From contig MNCI01001880.1 in the NCBI GenBank assembly GCA_015680685.1, positions 64,042 to 112,578 on the forward strand: a DNA stretch of 48,537 bases, in the 5' to 3' direction. The notes beneath the pieces are model-generated. The model was not told the DNA's origin and did no database searches. It was given only the letters and a program-made list of their open reading frames with translations. The DNA is from Gnetum montanum. Lineage: Eukaryota > Streptophyta > Gnetopsida > Gnetales > Gnetaceae. The translations under genes were made by a program, and so were the position numbers. Shown here in pieces: positions 29,971-41,030 of this stretch. Each line of letters starts with the position of its first letter. Within the stretch, counting starts at the first letter, position 1.

Positions 29971-30850
29971 AATGATAGGTGTGGTAACAACCCCTATGGA
30001 AGAATAGATTAAGAAATAGATAAAAGAATATCCTTACTTCAAGAATATTTTAACCAATAGTTCCTCTAAGCCTTAATATAAATTTGCTTCTAATGGTTTA
30101 TTAATGAAAGGACAAAGAGTGTGCATTCCAGAAGGAAATTGGAGACTAAGGTTTTTATGTGAAGCACTTGAAGTACCATACACAGGACACCCAAGTTATA
30201 TTAAGACTTATATGATGTTCCATAAATCTTATTTCTAGTCTAGAATGAAGAATGATGTGTCCTTGTACATTAAAATCTATCCAACATGCCAAAGAATATA
30301 ATCTAAACAAAATAAACCCAGTAGGTTATTAGAACCTATGGAAGTCCCAACCTAGAAATGTGAAGATGTTACCATGGATTTCATTGTATGATTGCCAATA
30401 ACCAAAATAGAAATGAATTGATTCTGGTAGTTGTTGATCATCTATCAAAGATGGCACATTTTATAGCTTTGAAATCTACAAACATAGCCAAATAAGTAGT
30501 CCAAAAATTTGTACAAGAAGTATTTTGATTACATGGACATTCAAAATGTATCATCTTAGACTAAGACCCTAAGTTCATATCCAAATTCTACCAAAATTTC
30601 TTTACAATGCTTGGAACCTAGTTGAAATTTAGCATAGCTTACCACTTAGAGACTAATGGGCAAACTAAACATGTGAATATAATACTAGAAGATATTATAT
30701 AAAGCTATGTTGGGAGTAGCCTGAAAATGTCAGAGAATTGTTTAGACCTGGTAGAATTTTCCTATAACAATAATTATCAAGGTTTCATACATCGAACACC
30801 ATTTGAAGTAGTATATAGATGTAATTTCTGAATACCACTAACCTAGGTAG
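29971..30850 (+). pseudogene. Element A integrase
   Basis: The zinc-binding domain appears as Y-T-G-H-P-S-Y-I-K-T-Y (about 30180), then Y-I-K-I-Y-P-T-C-Q-R (30270), where the first Cys of C-x-x-C has become Tyr or is displaced. The catalytic core has E-D-V-T-M-D-F-I-V (first Asp, 30365) and D-P-K-F-I-S-K-F-Y-Q-N-F-F (30565; the S-D-R-D block is broken by a stop). It ends A-Y-H-L-E-T-N-G-Q-T-K-H-V-N with N-I-I-L-E-D downstream for the final Glu region. F-S-Y-N-N-N-Y-Q-G-F-I-H-R-T-P-F-E is the conserved post-core block. Frame changes and stops are frequent. Confidence 0.85.
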
Positions 30851-31430
30851 ATTGAACCTTAAGAATGGAATGGAATGGAATAAAGAAGAAATGAAAATAA
30901 TGGAAAACATTATTACAAGAGTTAAGAAAACTTTACAAGTTGCACAATATAAATTTAAGGAATATGCAGATCAACATTGGCTTAAGAAAGAATTCCAATT
31001 GGGAGATCAAGTATTACTAAGAGTAAAACCTACCAAGAATTTTCTAAAACTTGGAAAATATACTAAATTGACACTTAGATATTGTGGACCCTTTGAAATT
31101 TCTAAAATAATTGGTGATGTAGCATATTAGTTAAATCTTCCAACAACATTAAGAATTCATCCAGTTTTCCATGTAAGTTTGCTAAAGAAATTTCATGCAA
31201 ATTATATGCCATCTGTACTATATTGGAATACTTTGCCACTATGATCCAATGCCTACTTTGAAGTTAAACCCATTGTAATTAATAACCATCAAACCAAGAA
31301 GCTATGAAATAAAACTATCAATGAAGTACTTGTTTAGTGGTTAAATTATGATCAACAAACTTGGGAAAATAGGGAGTTTATTCTTAACACTTACTTCCAA
31401 CTCTTTTATCATCATGATATTGAATGAAAA
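30850..31430 (+). pseudogene. Element A integrase C-terminus and chromodomain-like tail
   Basis: An open stretch 30852-31130 contains Y-A-D-Q-H-W-L-K-K-E-F-Q-L-G-D-Q-V-L-L-R-V, the G-D-x-V-L-L block of Ty3/gypsy integrases. It continues with L-R-Y-C-G-P-F-E-I (usually Y-x-G-P-F-x-I) and, after one stop, L-P-T-T-L-R-I-H-P-V-F-H-V-S-L-L-K (I-H-P-V-F-H-V-S-x-L-K). Further on V-L-V, a stop, then W-L-N-Y-D-Q-Q-T-W-E-N resembles V-K-W-x-G-x-x-x-x-x-A-T-W-E of chromodomains, which supports a chromovirus assignment. Chromodomains direct integration to marked chromatin. The last codon block H-H-D-I-E is followed by TGA at about 31424. Confidence 0.8.
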
Positions 31431-31596
31431 ATTGTATTTATTATTAATTGAATAAATTATATTTTATAATTTTTTATCTTTTATTTGTATAGATGATAAT
31501 GAGGATAATAAAGAAGCTGAAGCTAAGGAGCATAATGCATAATGTTGTAGCTAAGTAGCTAGATATAGAGGAAGAGCTTGAGGATAAGTTAGATGC

Positions 31597-31612
31597 TTAA
31601 GGGGGGTAAATT
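31597..31612 (+). other. Polypurine tract of element A
   Basis: TTAAGGGGGGTAAAT lies just before TATAATGTCTCATCC. A G-rich tract of this form ahead of TGT marks the 3' LTR start in chromoviruses. Confidence 0.7.
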
Positions 31613-31616
31613 ATAA

Positions 31617-33370
31617 TGTCTCATCCTTTTTTAAGGGTGGAAACATATTTTGAAAATGTAATTAACCTTTAAATTAAGGGGTATCTCATTATGAGGAGTT
31701 ACAATTATTCATGTATTCCTCGGGAATGGGTTTGACCTATGCCATTTAGGTCTAAGCTTAGAGGTCATGCCAACATGGAGTTGTGCAGCCTAGAAAGGCA
31801 AGTAATAGGAGCTAGGTGAAGTAGGATAAGAAGGGACTGATCACCCCTTCAATTGGACAACCTAACTATGGTGGTAGTGCCAAATTGCCTCTAAGGCTTA
31901 AGTGGCATTGGAAGATAACCCAAAGGGCATTACAATACTCTCTCTTACTAATAATTTTTTTCATTTTCTTTCCTATTCTAAGTACCAGTTATTCATTTAC
32001 CACTTAATTCATTATTTAACTATTTTATGATATTTCCATTATATTACTTAAGAATGAAATGATTGCGATGACTTAAGTGATGAATGATTGTGTTTTTATG
32101 AGATTTGGGAATGCAATGTCACAATTAGTTTAGAAAAGAAAAGTTTTTTACTATCATATTATAATTATAATAATATTAACTTTATGAATTAGGTAAAAAT
32201 ATGGATTTTCTTGGTCATATGATACTCATCATGAAATGCGTTTTCTTAAGAGAGAATTTTACTTTAGAACATTAATCCACAATTGTTGACTTTACATATA
32301 AATATCTAATTCATGTAGTGTAGTAGAAACTAGTACTAAAGTGATTCTTTTATTTATCACATATATTATGAATTTCATGGATTTTTTTTTCGATATTAAA
32401 GTGATTTTATTAGTCTTAGTGTAACTTTTGAGGAGTGGTGTTAAAGATTTTTTGTTTTCAAGCAAGCTTAATATGCTAATTATTTTTCATATTTTGTAAC
32501 ACCATGAATATTTGTGTACACTTTCATGATGTAAATACCATATATAGTATTATTGTATTATACTATTTAATGTTTAGATTTTCTTAAGAATAATTATATT
32601 TCTTGTACTCCTTAACTAGTTTTAACTATTTGTTGTGTTTTTTTATTATATCAACATAACTATTTCTATTTACCTATAAAGGTATTAATTTTGGATATTT
32701 TAATTGAGTGAATAGAACATAATAGAGACACATGGTTTAATATTACTTTTCTTTATTTGTCTTTATTTATTATTAGGATGTAGCATGTGTGAGTAACATC
32801 ATGAATACTATAATATTCATGGTTTGTTCTAACCTTTATGTTTTTTAGTTTATGTTATGATAGTTATCAAAGTATTTATAGTTTCTTGAATATTGTGACC
32901 TAAGCATTATAAAAATTAACACTGAGAAGTATTGCCATCTATGCTCCTTAAATAGTTTTCTCTCTTATAACCAAGCTAGCCACAAACATAGTTGGATAAA
33001 ATATTATGGATATGTCCAACCTACTCATAGAGAAAACATGTAAGGGATCCATAAGTGATTTCACCTTCCAAAGACTACTACTAATGTTTCTATGAATAAG
33101 ATTTTCTACCACTAGGTTCCTTGGTTTTTTAGATTCACTAAGCTTAGTCCTAGGATAAGGATTTCTCTTATAAGCCTATATATAACATGCGTCCTTATAT
33201 TACTAACTTTACTCTAGTGTATCACTTGGATCCATGCATCTTCATATGTTGAGAGATGAAGAGGAAGAAGATGATCTTTAATTAATGCTTGTAACCCATG
33301 AAAAAATCATTTCACACATGCTACCTCATCATGTTGAATGTGAAGCATGTGCATACTAAGTACTAAGAAC
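31617..33370 (+). mobile_element. Element A 3' LTR start and AT-rich continuation (end not defined)
   Basis: The LTR probably begins TGTCTCATCC. Its far end cannot be set because no second copy is recognised. CCTATATATAAC at about 33176 could be a TATA element belonging to this LTR or to the next element. From about 32100 on the sequence is very AT-rich and without coding signal. Confidence 0.45.
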
Positions 33371-33770
33371 TTCATGTCATACTTAAGAAAAATTTAGTTA
33401 CCTTGGTAGATGTGGTAGAACTCCATGCACATACTTAATAGGAATGTATTGCTCCTTTAACACATGTAAGAACTCATCCTAGAGAACATTGGTATCCTCA
33501 CAATACTTAATTTTTTTCTATGTTGCTCACCAAAAACTAGCTACACCTTTGAGCTGGTACATAGTTAGTTGGATCTACTACTCAAGAACAAATCCTAATA
33601 ATTTAATTGCTTTCCCTAACTCATCAAGCCATTTAGTTGTTGCAATGAAATCTTCCTCCCTAATGAAGGTGGAAAGCTCTAACTTATAGAATTATTCCCT
33701 AAGTTTCCAATCCATGGAATGCCTACCACCATCAAAACTAGTACTAGAAAATGACATTTGTAAACAATGC
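33370..33770 (-). pseudogene. Element F gag fragment (Ty3/gypsy)
   Basis: The minus strand shows L-S-T-F-I-R-E-E-D-F-I-A-T-T-K-W-L-D-E-L (about 33670-33610). It continues with I-Q-L-T-M-Y-Q-L-K-G-V-A-S-F-W (33580-33535), then D-E-F-L-H-V-L-K-E-Q-Y-I-P (33480-33440). This is the order of the retrotrans-gag domain (A-x-x-W-L-x-x-L, A-x-x-x-L-x-G-x-A-x-x-W-W, W-x-x-F-x-x-x-F-x-x-x-Y-I-P). It is a different family from elements A, B, C and E and in the orientation opposite to A. Neither protease nor pol is attached. Confidence 0.7.
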
Positions 33771-34350
33771 GTCATTTTTTGTAAAAGAAACTTTAACATA
33801 TGTCAACTAATCTCTATGTAAGGTACCTCCACATGAGGAGTAGTGTTATTGTTATTGGCCAAAATCTCCAACTTAGGTTCAACATCCTTAATATGGGGGC
33901 CTAGATCATGTTTATAAATTATTGCAAGAATTGATAATCCCACACATATATCTCTAGCAGTATGAACTCTCATAATCTCTTGGATATCCAAACAACAAGG
34001 TTAATAAGGACTCCCAAAAAATATATTTTCTAATACCAACTTACAATAACCTTTCTACATAACCTAGGCAAAGAAGGTATTACATCAATCTATATCCAAG
34101 ATTCCTAATCATGGTAATCATCTAAGCATAGACAAAAAAGAGTTATGATAATGGAGCATGGAAGGAAAATCACTAAATGTTCATGCAATGTTGAAATGAA
34201 ACACAAAATCCATGACTCATAATAATTGGCAACAATGTAAGGAATAAGAATGAGACACCCTAAAGAAATTCATATTATAACCCCTGGCCAAAAGTCTTTT
34301 TAATTTGAGAAAAAAATAAAGGGAGATACAATTACCTTATTTTCCCAAAG
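33771..34350. other. No recognisable gene
   Basis: A minus-strand open stretch (33991-33803) could be the N-terminus of element F gag by position, but has no motif I know. The remainder is AT-rich. Confidence 0.3.
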
Positions 34351-34357
34351 ATTCTAG

Positions 34358-34598
34358 CATCATGACTTTATGGTACTAATGTTAACACTAGCATCATGAC
34401 TCTATGGTACTAAAACTAATGCTAGTGTCATGACTTTATGGTATCGACACTATGCTAGTGTCATGTCTCTATGGTGTTGATTCTATGCTAGCATCGTGAC
34501 TCTATTGTACTACTGTTGATGCTAGCATCATGAATTTATGGTACTGACACTATGTTGGGGTCATGACTTTATGGTACCAACACTAATGCTACATGCAA
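34358..34598. repeat. 33-bp tandem repeat array
   Basis: Units of the form GCTAGCATCATGACTTTATG plus GTACTAACACTAAT recur with catgac-type markers at 34371, 34395, 34429, 34462, 34495, 34529 and 34562. That is seven copies, a period of about 33 bp and one short first unit. Confidence 0.85.
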
Positions 34599-34599
34599 A

Positions 34600-35575
34600 G
34601 GTGTTCTAGGTACAATGGAAGGTGCTAGAAATTCATTAGCAATCATGATAGAATTAATTAATGACCAAACATAGATCCAAGGATTATTTAAGCAACAATC
34701 TACTTCATAATATTGGCTTTTGGCTTTTTTTCATTCGCATTGAATCTGAGACCTTCAAGCAGTGTAGATACGCAAGAGTCCATGATGACTATCACCATTG
34801 TTCTATAACACAAAGCATCAAAGATGTCAAGAACCAATTTGTAGCTAGATTATGTAGCACTAGATCTATGAGAGGAGACTACAGAACACATCGTACCTCC
34901 TATGTTAGAATCCAAATTCATTATTTCAATCATAGGATGCAAAAGCCCAAATCTCTATTTTTGGAATTCATATTGTTGTGGTATTTCAAAACATTTAATT
35001 AGAAAGTTTTGGTAGTGTTGTGCTATATTTTATTTCTATATTTTCTACAATTGTGTTTGCATTTCAGTTTCATTTAATGAATATTTTCTCACTTATTTAC
35101 ATTCATTAATACTTGGTAATAAACATTCAAGTCCTCAAGTGATCTTCTAGACCATTTGATGCACTAGCAAATCCTTTTCAAGGCCCATGGATCTATGGGT
35201 TGAACTGTTCCAATGGGGATCTTTGATCCTCCAACACCAAATTTTTCTATCGCTATAGTTTTTATGGTAGAGGAAGGGCCTCCACCTAACTTCTTCATCT
35301 AGACCTACTGCAGTGTTTTCCTATTTCATGTTTTTAACAGATTGATCCAAAACATTATTTTTGGTTTTACCTATGCAGTGTGTGTACCACAACTAGTTTT
35401 TGATTTTAGCCTCTCTTCATTGCAACCTATAACTCTAACAATATTTTTTTTATTATTATTATTGCAATGTGTAGTATCTTTGCCACTATATGCTAGAGAA
35501 AGCTAAAAAAATAATTTTAAATTTTATAGTTGTAGTTGTAGCATAGATGCTAGAAGCCCTTTTTAATTTCCTAGG
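34600..35575. other. Unassigned region between two tandem arrays
   Basis: A 113-codon plus-strand open stretch (34661-35002) has no recognisable motif and an unremarkable composition. I do not regard it as a gene. The rest is AT-rich. Confidence 0.3.
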
Positions 35576-35577
35576 TC

Positions 35578-35765
35578 GTTGATGCTATAATTCTCATTAA
35601 TGCTACAATTGTCATTGAAACTCCACAATTTTCATTGATGCTATAATTGTTATTGATTCTACATAATTATCATTGATGCTTCAATTGTCATTGATTCTAT
35701 GCAACTTTCATTGATGCTAAAACTACAATTAACACTACAAGTATCATTGATGCTACAACCCAGGT
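35578..35765. repeat. 18-bp (36-bp) tandem repeats
   Basis: Repeats of CATTGATGCTACAATTGT with variants (TCATTGATTCTATGCAACTT) run through about 190 bp, roughly ten copies. Confidence 0.75.
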
Positions 35766-35839
35766 ACGCTAAAGCCTTCACATGATATGTATGATAAACC
35801 TTTCATCTAGTTAAAGACTTCATTAATGCCTTGTCACCA

Positions 35840-36440
35840 ATCCACTATATTGCCAATTAACCTCACTTACATGGCCCCAAACCAAGATAGAGTCCACATA
35901 TATGACCCAAAAGACCTCATTGTCATTAACAGTAGATAATTGTTAAGGGAAAGGGGTAGGAATCTAGACTTTATAGTGATCAATGAGGGATTTTATAATT
36001 TTCTTTGAGTCAAAATACAAGTTGGACTCATTCCATGCTCTAAGTTTGATGCTAAGCATCAATTTAAATTCATACATCAAGATAAAAAAGAATATATTCC
36101 CTCATCTTATGAGAAAATACCTTTAATAAATTTCTATACACACATGCTAATATAGCTTATAGATGTAGAAGAGTGGAGTGAGGAGATTAATTTAGAGGGA
36201 AACCAAGAGGAGAAAAATGAATTTGAGATAGAGTAAGAGCCAAAAAAATTTATCAAAAGACTCTTTGAATAGTTAACTCCTTAAATAATTGTTACTAACG
36301 TCATGCCCCTAGTATACTCTATGAATCAAGTCATACCATCATCCCCCTTGCAGCCTATGGTGTGTGGGCCCATACATATGATTTTCACATACCAATACCA
36401 ACATATGTGTTAGTTTGTCTCACTATTCTTGTTGATGTCC
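35840..36440 (+). pseudogene. Unidentified coding remnant, probably from a retroelement
   Basis: One plus-strand frame reads P-N-Q-D-R-V-H-I-Y-D-P-K-D-L-I-V-I, then G-L-I-P-C-S-K-F-D-A-K-H-Q-F, S-S-Y-E-K-I-P-L-I-N-F-Y and an acidic part E-G-N-Q-E-E-K-N-E-F-E-I, with only a few stops over about 180 codons. It looks like a real, mildly decayed coding sequence. It ends shortly before the element C LTR. I do not recognise the family. Confidence 0.4.
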
Positions 36441-36754
36441 TTTGCAACATAATCTTTTTTTGTTTTTGAAACACCCTAGAATTTTGGGACCCTCTTGGTC
36501 CATCGAGGTCTTAGAATTCAGGCAAAGAATTTCCACAAGTGTAGCATCATGACAGTTTGGTAGGAAATGGATGCTCTGAGTTCAGACTATCCAGTTTGAC
36601 AAGTTTTCTACATCTAGTCTTGACAGGCATGATGGACTCTCCAACCTACCCACCTGGACAATTCATCTAGCTGACAGTCTACTCAGAAAACACATGTGGA
36701 GTTGTCGATGGTGCTCAGGATAGATGAAACAGTTTGGAAAGTTTTCTAGTCAAG

Positions 36755-37430
36755 ACGTTTGGTATGCTATGCTATGCTATGTAGCATAGTAGGCCTCGGA
36801 AGATGGTTTTTTAGGTAATCAACTGCGAATTGTTACAAGATAGTGCTACACTACACAGCATAGCACAGCGTAGCAAAAGAAAGACAAAGAGGCCCAACTT
36901 ACTTAGTGATTTCGATTACACTCGGTAAGCATCTCCAGCCTTCAAAAATAGTTGCCTCACTCAACTTCAAGTCCTTCAGTAAAGCTCCTCTTACTAGAAA
37001 AAGTAGCAAATTAAGTAAGAAGTAGGCTATAGAGGCTTCTACGCTATGCTATGCTACGCAGTGTAGCATGATGTAGCAACAATGCAAAGAACAACGAAAG
37101 GCATCTTAACATGTAGGATCATCAAGTTCAAAGGCTTCACATCACAAAGGTTGCAGATTGTCAACATGATCTTCAAATCACAGTTAAGGCAAGTTTCTAC
37201 GCTATGCTACGCTACGTAGCATATCATAGCATAGGAAATACACAAAATTATCCAATACACTTCAAAGGCTCCTAGCACCTGCAATCAACTCCAACGTAGA
37301 TTTCTCCTTTGAACTGGTGGCTACGCTATGCTACGCCACATAGCGTAGCACAACGTAGCAAGTAGCTATGCTACGTTTACATGACTATGCTCCACATCAT
37401 AGCATAGCATAGTAGGTGGCTACGCTACAT
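36755..37430. repeat. GCTACGCTATGC palindrome modules in the element C U3
   Basis: Self-complementary clusters of the kind GCTACGCTATGCTACGTAGC occur at about 36764-36792, 36842-36876, 37038-37076, 37197-37232 and 37320-37425. They are built from TACGCTA and TATGCTA words and their complements. Spacing is irregular, 80-200 bp. They lie upstream of the TATA box. Confidence 0.8.
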
Positions 37431-37619
37431 CAGTGTGCTTCACTCCTTATCTACATCATTGGCACATCTAATCCTAAGCATCTCCAATGTCGACAACATG
37501 ATTGTAGCATGGTAGGCTCATCATTCAACTTTGCATGTCCATGTAGCATGGACACGTCAACATCTTGTGGGTCCAAAACACATGGCATCCAAACCACATT
37601 CCTTGCATGCTCCTAGTCC

Positions 37620-37627
37620 TATAAATA
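37620..37627 (+). promoter_or_regulatory. TATA box of element C LTR
   Basis: TATAAATA in CCTATAAATACACTG, after the palindrome modules and about 620 bases before the LTR end. Confidence 0.6.
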
Positions 37628-38250
37628 CACTGATGAGAAATGCTCAAAGGGTTGGAAAATTTTGGGGATTGTTGGAAAATTTATTGGTAAAGTTGGAAAA
37701 AGGGTTGGCAATCTTGAGCATTGTTAGCATTTTTCGAGTTGGCAAAATTTAAATAGTTGGCATCCCTGGTTGGCATTCTATTAGCTCTTTTCTATTACCT
37801 TTGTAGCATTTTGAATCGTTAGCTCTTGAGTTTGTGTTCAAGAGTATAGTTGGCTTGCTTTGAACACCTTAGTTACTTTTGGGATCTCTATGCTTCCCAC
37901 TATGGGCGCAACCGATTGTATCCATCTTGACAAAGGAAGTCGTAACCTTGACGCGGTGCACTTCTTAACTCCATTTTACTTCGTTCTCTCATTTATCATT
38001 GCATTTTACATCATTTTCACTTCCCTCACATATAATAATTATTATTTTATGCTATAAACATTGTTCTCACATTATATGTTTGCAAAAGGTTTAGTGACAC
38101 GGACTAAGTCCCTGTTTGATCAGCCATACCATTCAGGGCACTGCATTTCCATTTAATCCAGCATGGCCCTCACGCAGATCCGAGGTTAAGACTGTCCAAC
38201 TGATGACCTCTTGGTGTTTCTAGCCACTGACATTTTTGATCACTACAGTT

Positions 38251-38268
38251 TGGCCATCACCCATGGTG
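38251..38268 (+). other. Primer binding site of element C
   Basis: TGGCCATCACCCATGG begins eight bases after the LTR terminus TCA, the same spacing as in B. The 3' half differs from B. Primer tRNA not assigned. Confidence 0.45.
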
Positions 38269-38349
38269 TCTATCATACATCATCCTTTCTCCATATTAGT
38301 GGGCTTTTCTATGGGACCTCAAGCCACACAAGCTTCTCACATCCCCTTT

Positions 38350-39660
38350 GTCCCTTTTGTCCCTTAGTTCCCAATGCAAACATCCTTCTCTTTGATTTAG
38401 CTTCCTACCACAATGATCACCCAACCTTTGTCATCAATACCAATTCCTATTATACGTCCTAGGCTTTTCAACTCCCTTTGTAGCCATCTGTACAAAAAAC
38501 ACAACCTATTGGAATGTCCCAAGGCCTAGATCAAGCCTTCTAGATGATCTAGGACCTTATTGAAGAGCTATGAAAGCTCAAAGCCTCTACTACTTAGACA
38601 GTTAAGATAATGGGCTTCTACTACAATGATCTTATTAGCCTTATCATTCCCCAAGTAACCTTATCTATAGGCATGTCCATCCCAAAATTCACCCAAATAC
38701 AATGATGAAGGAGATCCAAATGCACATCTTATCACCTTCCAATCTTAATGCCTTCTATTTTAAGCATGGCCACATACAATACTTTTGGTTTTTCCTATGT
38801 CCTTGAAAGAGAAGACTTTAGATTGGTATTGCAGCTTACCTAGGAGTTCTATTTCCTTCCTCAAAGACCTCGTAAACCAATTTGTCAATAGCTTTAGATA
38901 CCACTTGAAGCCTAATGCAACATTGGGCCAAGTTATGAAGGTAAAGTAGGGGCCACTTGAACCAATACATAGGTTAATTCAAAGATGGAATGCAACACTC
39001 AATGATATCCTTGAGCCCATTTCTAAAATCCACCTCTTGGCTATCTTCAAGGGAGTAGTCAATGACTTTATCAAGTTAAAACTATATTACTTAGAACCTT
39101 AGTCATTAGGCCAAGCATTTTCATAAACCAAGAACATAGAAGTAGCTATTGAAGGTAGCAATGATATTTCCTACATGATCCATAAAAACCAACACACAAG
39201 GAGGGACAGGAAGAGAACTAAGTAAGAACAAACAACTGTGGTTGTGGTATCCAAGAATAAAAAGCAAGTAGAAAGGAAAAAATCTCCATGACATAACACA
39301 TCTCTTGACTCATAACAAGTATCCACATCATATAAACCAAGATCTTACTTTGAATGCAAAGATATGTCTAAGTACACAAAGTTTCCTATGAAACCCTTTC
39401 AACTTCTAGAATAGTTTTTTAAAAACAACTGAATCCAACATAAGCAACTTTTCAAGGAGGCTTGTAAGAGGCATGATTATCTTTGTGAGATAGCTAGAGA
39501 TCCAACAATAGTAGCCAAAGATAATTTGAAACTACCGAAGTACTTCAAGCTAGATAGATTTTGCCATTACCATCAAATGGTTGATCATAATACCAATTTT
39601 TTCCTAGCTTGAAAGATGACATCCATAAAATGATTGACCATGGAGAATTAGTTTTGAATG
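38350..39660 (+). pseudogene. Element C gag
   Basis: The capsid core lies at about 38705-39180 and is spread over two frames. It contains E-G-D-P-N-A-H-L-I-T-F, K-E-K-T-L-D-W-Y, L-V-N-Q-F-V-N-S-F-R-Y-H, L-I-Q-R-W-N-A-T-L-N-D-I-L-E-P-I-S-K and V-V-N-D-F-I-K-L-K-L-Y-Y, closely parallel to element B. C-H-Y-H-Q-M-V-D-H-N-T-N-F-F at about 39562 is the C-x2-H-x4-H-x4-C motif with the last Cys replaced by Phe. Stops at TAG, TAA and TGA break all frames. The N-terminal part (38350-38690) is poorly conserved. Confidence 0.85.
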
Positions 39661-40350
39661 AGCCCAACTCTTCAGAAACTAATAACTCTGATATTGTAGC
39701 CTTGTTCACAATAACCAAATGGTCTAACCCTCCTAAGGAAGCATTTGTTATCAAGGTACCATCCCAAACTCAAAATGTAAAACCTAAAGCCCCTTTCATA
39801 ATTAGGGTATCACCACCTTTAGCCCTTAAGAAATCCTTCATTATACGTGTCCCACCTTTAGTGGCATCAACTTCATAGCCCAAACCACACGTTACCAACC
39901 CTCTTAAAGAACCATTTGTTATTAGGACCCCTCCACCTTTAATAAGTAAACCTCCAATAGCCCATGACCAAAGCTCACCTATAGTGGCCAACAAGTTAGT
40001 GGTTAGCAAAAAAGTCATCATCACAATGGAAACAAAAACAACCTATCACCAAATCAATAACAAAGCCTACTAAAGATAACCAATAAAAGGGTTTGAAGAA
40101 ATTTGAACCACCAAAACCTACACAAAGATTAACTACACCCATGGAGAAGGAGTCCAACGTACATATATTAAAACATGAGCCAAAAATCCTAGGAATGTTA
40201 GAGGAAATTAAAGCCACCAAGGTTGAAAGATCACATGCCAAGGGAAGCGATTTCCTCACAACAATGGCACAAGAAAAATGGTTGTTGAAATAAAAGAACA
40301 CCTCATTAAACTTATATAACCTAGTCATGACCTCTCCTACCCATAGGGAT
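39661..40350 (+). pseudogene. Element C gag-protease linker
   Basis: The linker contains repeated P-F-I-I-R-V-S-P-P, S-F-I-I-R-V-P-P and P-F-V-I-R-T-P-P units (39780-39930), followed by a Lys/Pro-rich part (F-E-P-P-K-P-T-Q-R-L-T-T-P). It corresponds to the linker in element B with the same P-F-x-I-R-V-P-P units. Its role is unknown. Confidence 0.65.
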
Positions 40351-40362
40351 GCACTAGCTTAA

Positions 40363-41030
40363 GTGTTGACTCCTATTCCTACGAGCAAAGACATGCCCAT
40401 CAATAAAGAATTAATCAACTCCATCATTGAGCAAGCTTCACTTAGGGAAAAAGGACATCAACTTTTGCTAAACTTTTGCGATAGTAAGGTGAAGATGGAT
40501 TCAAAAAATGGAGAAGTCATATCTACTCCTCTCCTCTTTACTATATGTGTTGGTAGGTACAAGGTTCATTATCTTCATGTGGATGAAGAGGCAGCAACTA
40601 ATGTAATACCGTACACCATTGTGGAGAAACTAGGTCTAACCAAAAACATCCAAGATACCACTACCTTAGTGCTCAAGTCAGTTAATGGAACATGANATAC
40701 ACCATTGTGAAGAAACTAGGTCTAACCAAAAACATCCAAGATACCACTACCTTAGTGCTCAAGTCAGTTAATGGAACATGAGCTGTTGTTTGAGGTTCTA
40801 TCTCCTTGGATTTTGTAGCTAGAGAATAGTTTCCCACATCCACTAACTTCCTATATGTGGAAGAGACACCTAGTTTCAACTTGATCCTAGGAAGACCATG
40901 GTTAGCTAAGCTACACACAATCATGTCTCCTATACACCAAAAGATCCATTTACCATATGAGGAAGGAAAAATTATGATCCATGGAGACAATGTGTTGGTA
41001 CCATTGGTTAACTATGTCAACATTGACTGA
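40363..41030 (+). pseudogene. Element C aspartic protease, carrying an 86-bp duplication
   Basis: The frame opens at 40363 and includes H-Y-L-H-V-D-E-E-A-A-T-N-V-I-P-Y. The D-x-G-A active site has become D-E-E-A, so Gly is lost. After the duplicated stretch and an N at 40696 the second half follows: F-N-L-I-L-G-R-P-W-L, S-P-I-H-Q-K-I-H-L-P-Y, E-G-K-I-M-I-H-G-D-N-V. This closely matches element B protease. The break at 40696 probably comes from sequence assembly rather than evolution. Confidence 0.85.
40612..40781 (+). repeat. Near-exact direct duplication around an ambiguous base
   Basis: 84 bases at 40612-40695 reappear at 40698-40781 with a single difference that I can see (GTGGAG against GTGAAG). 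They are separated by N-A, with the N at 40696. This is the pattern of two contig ends or reads joined without merging their overlap. Confidence 0.85.

Larger units (their letters stand above)
36467..38242 (+). mobile_element. Element C 5' LTR
   Basis: This LTR is 1776 bp, start TGAAACACCCTAGAATTTTG (element B minus strand: TGAAACACCACTACTTTTGG), end GACATTTTTGATCA (B: AACATTTTCAGACATCA). The U5 side is collinear with B (ACCATTCAGGGCACTGCATT against ACCATTCACAACACTCCATT; CGAGGTTAAGACTGTCCAAC against CGAGGTTAGGCTGTGTGCTC). U3 contains palindrome modules. TATA box at 37620. Confidence 0.8.
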
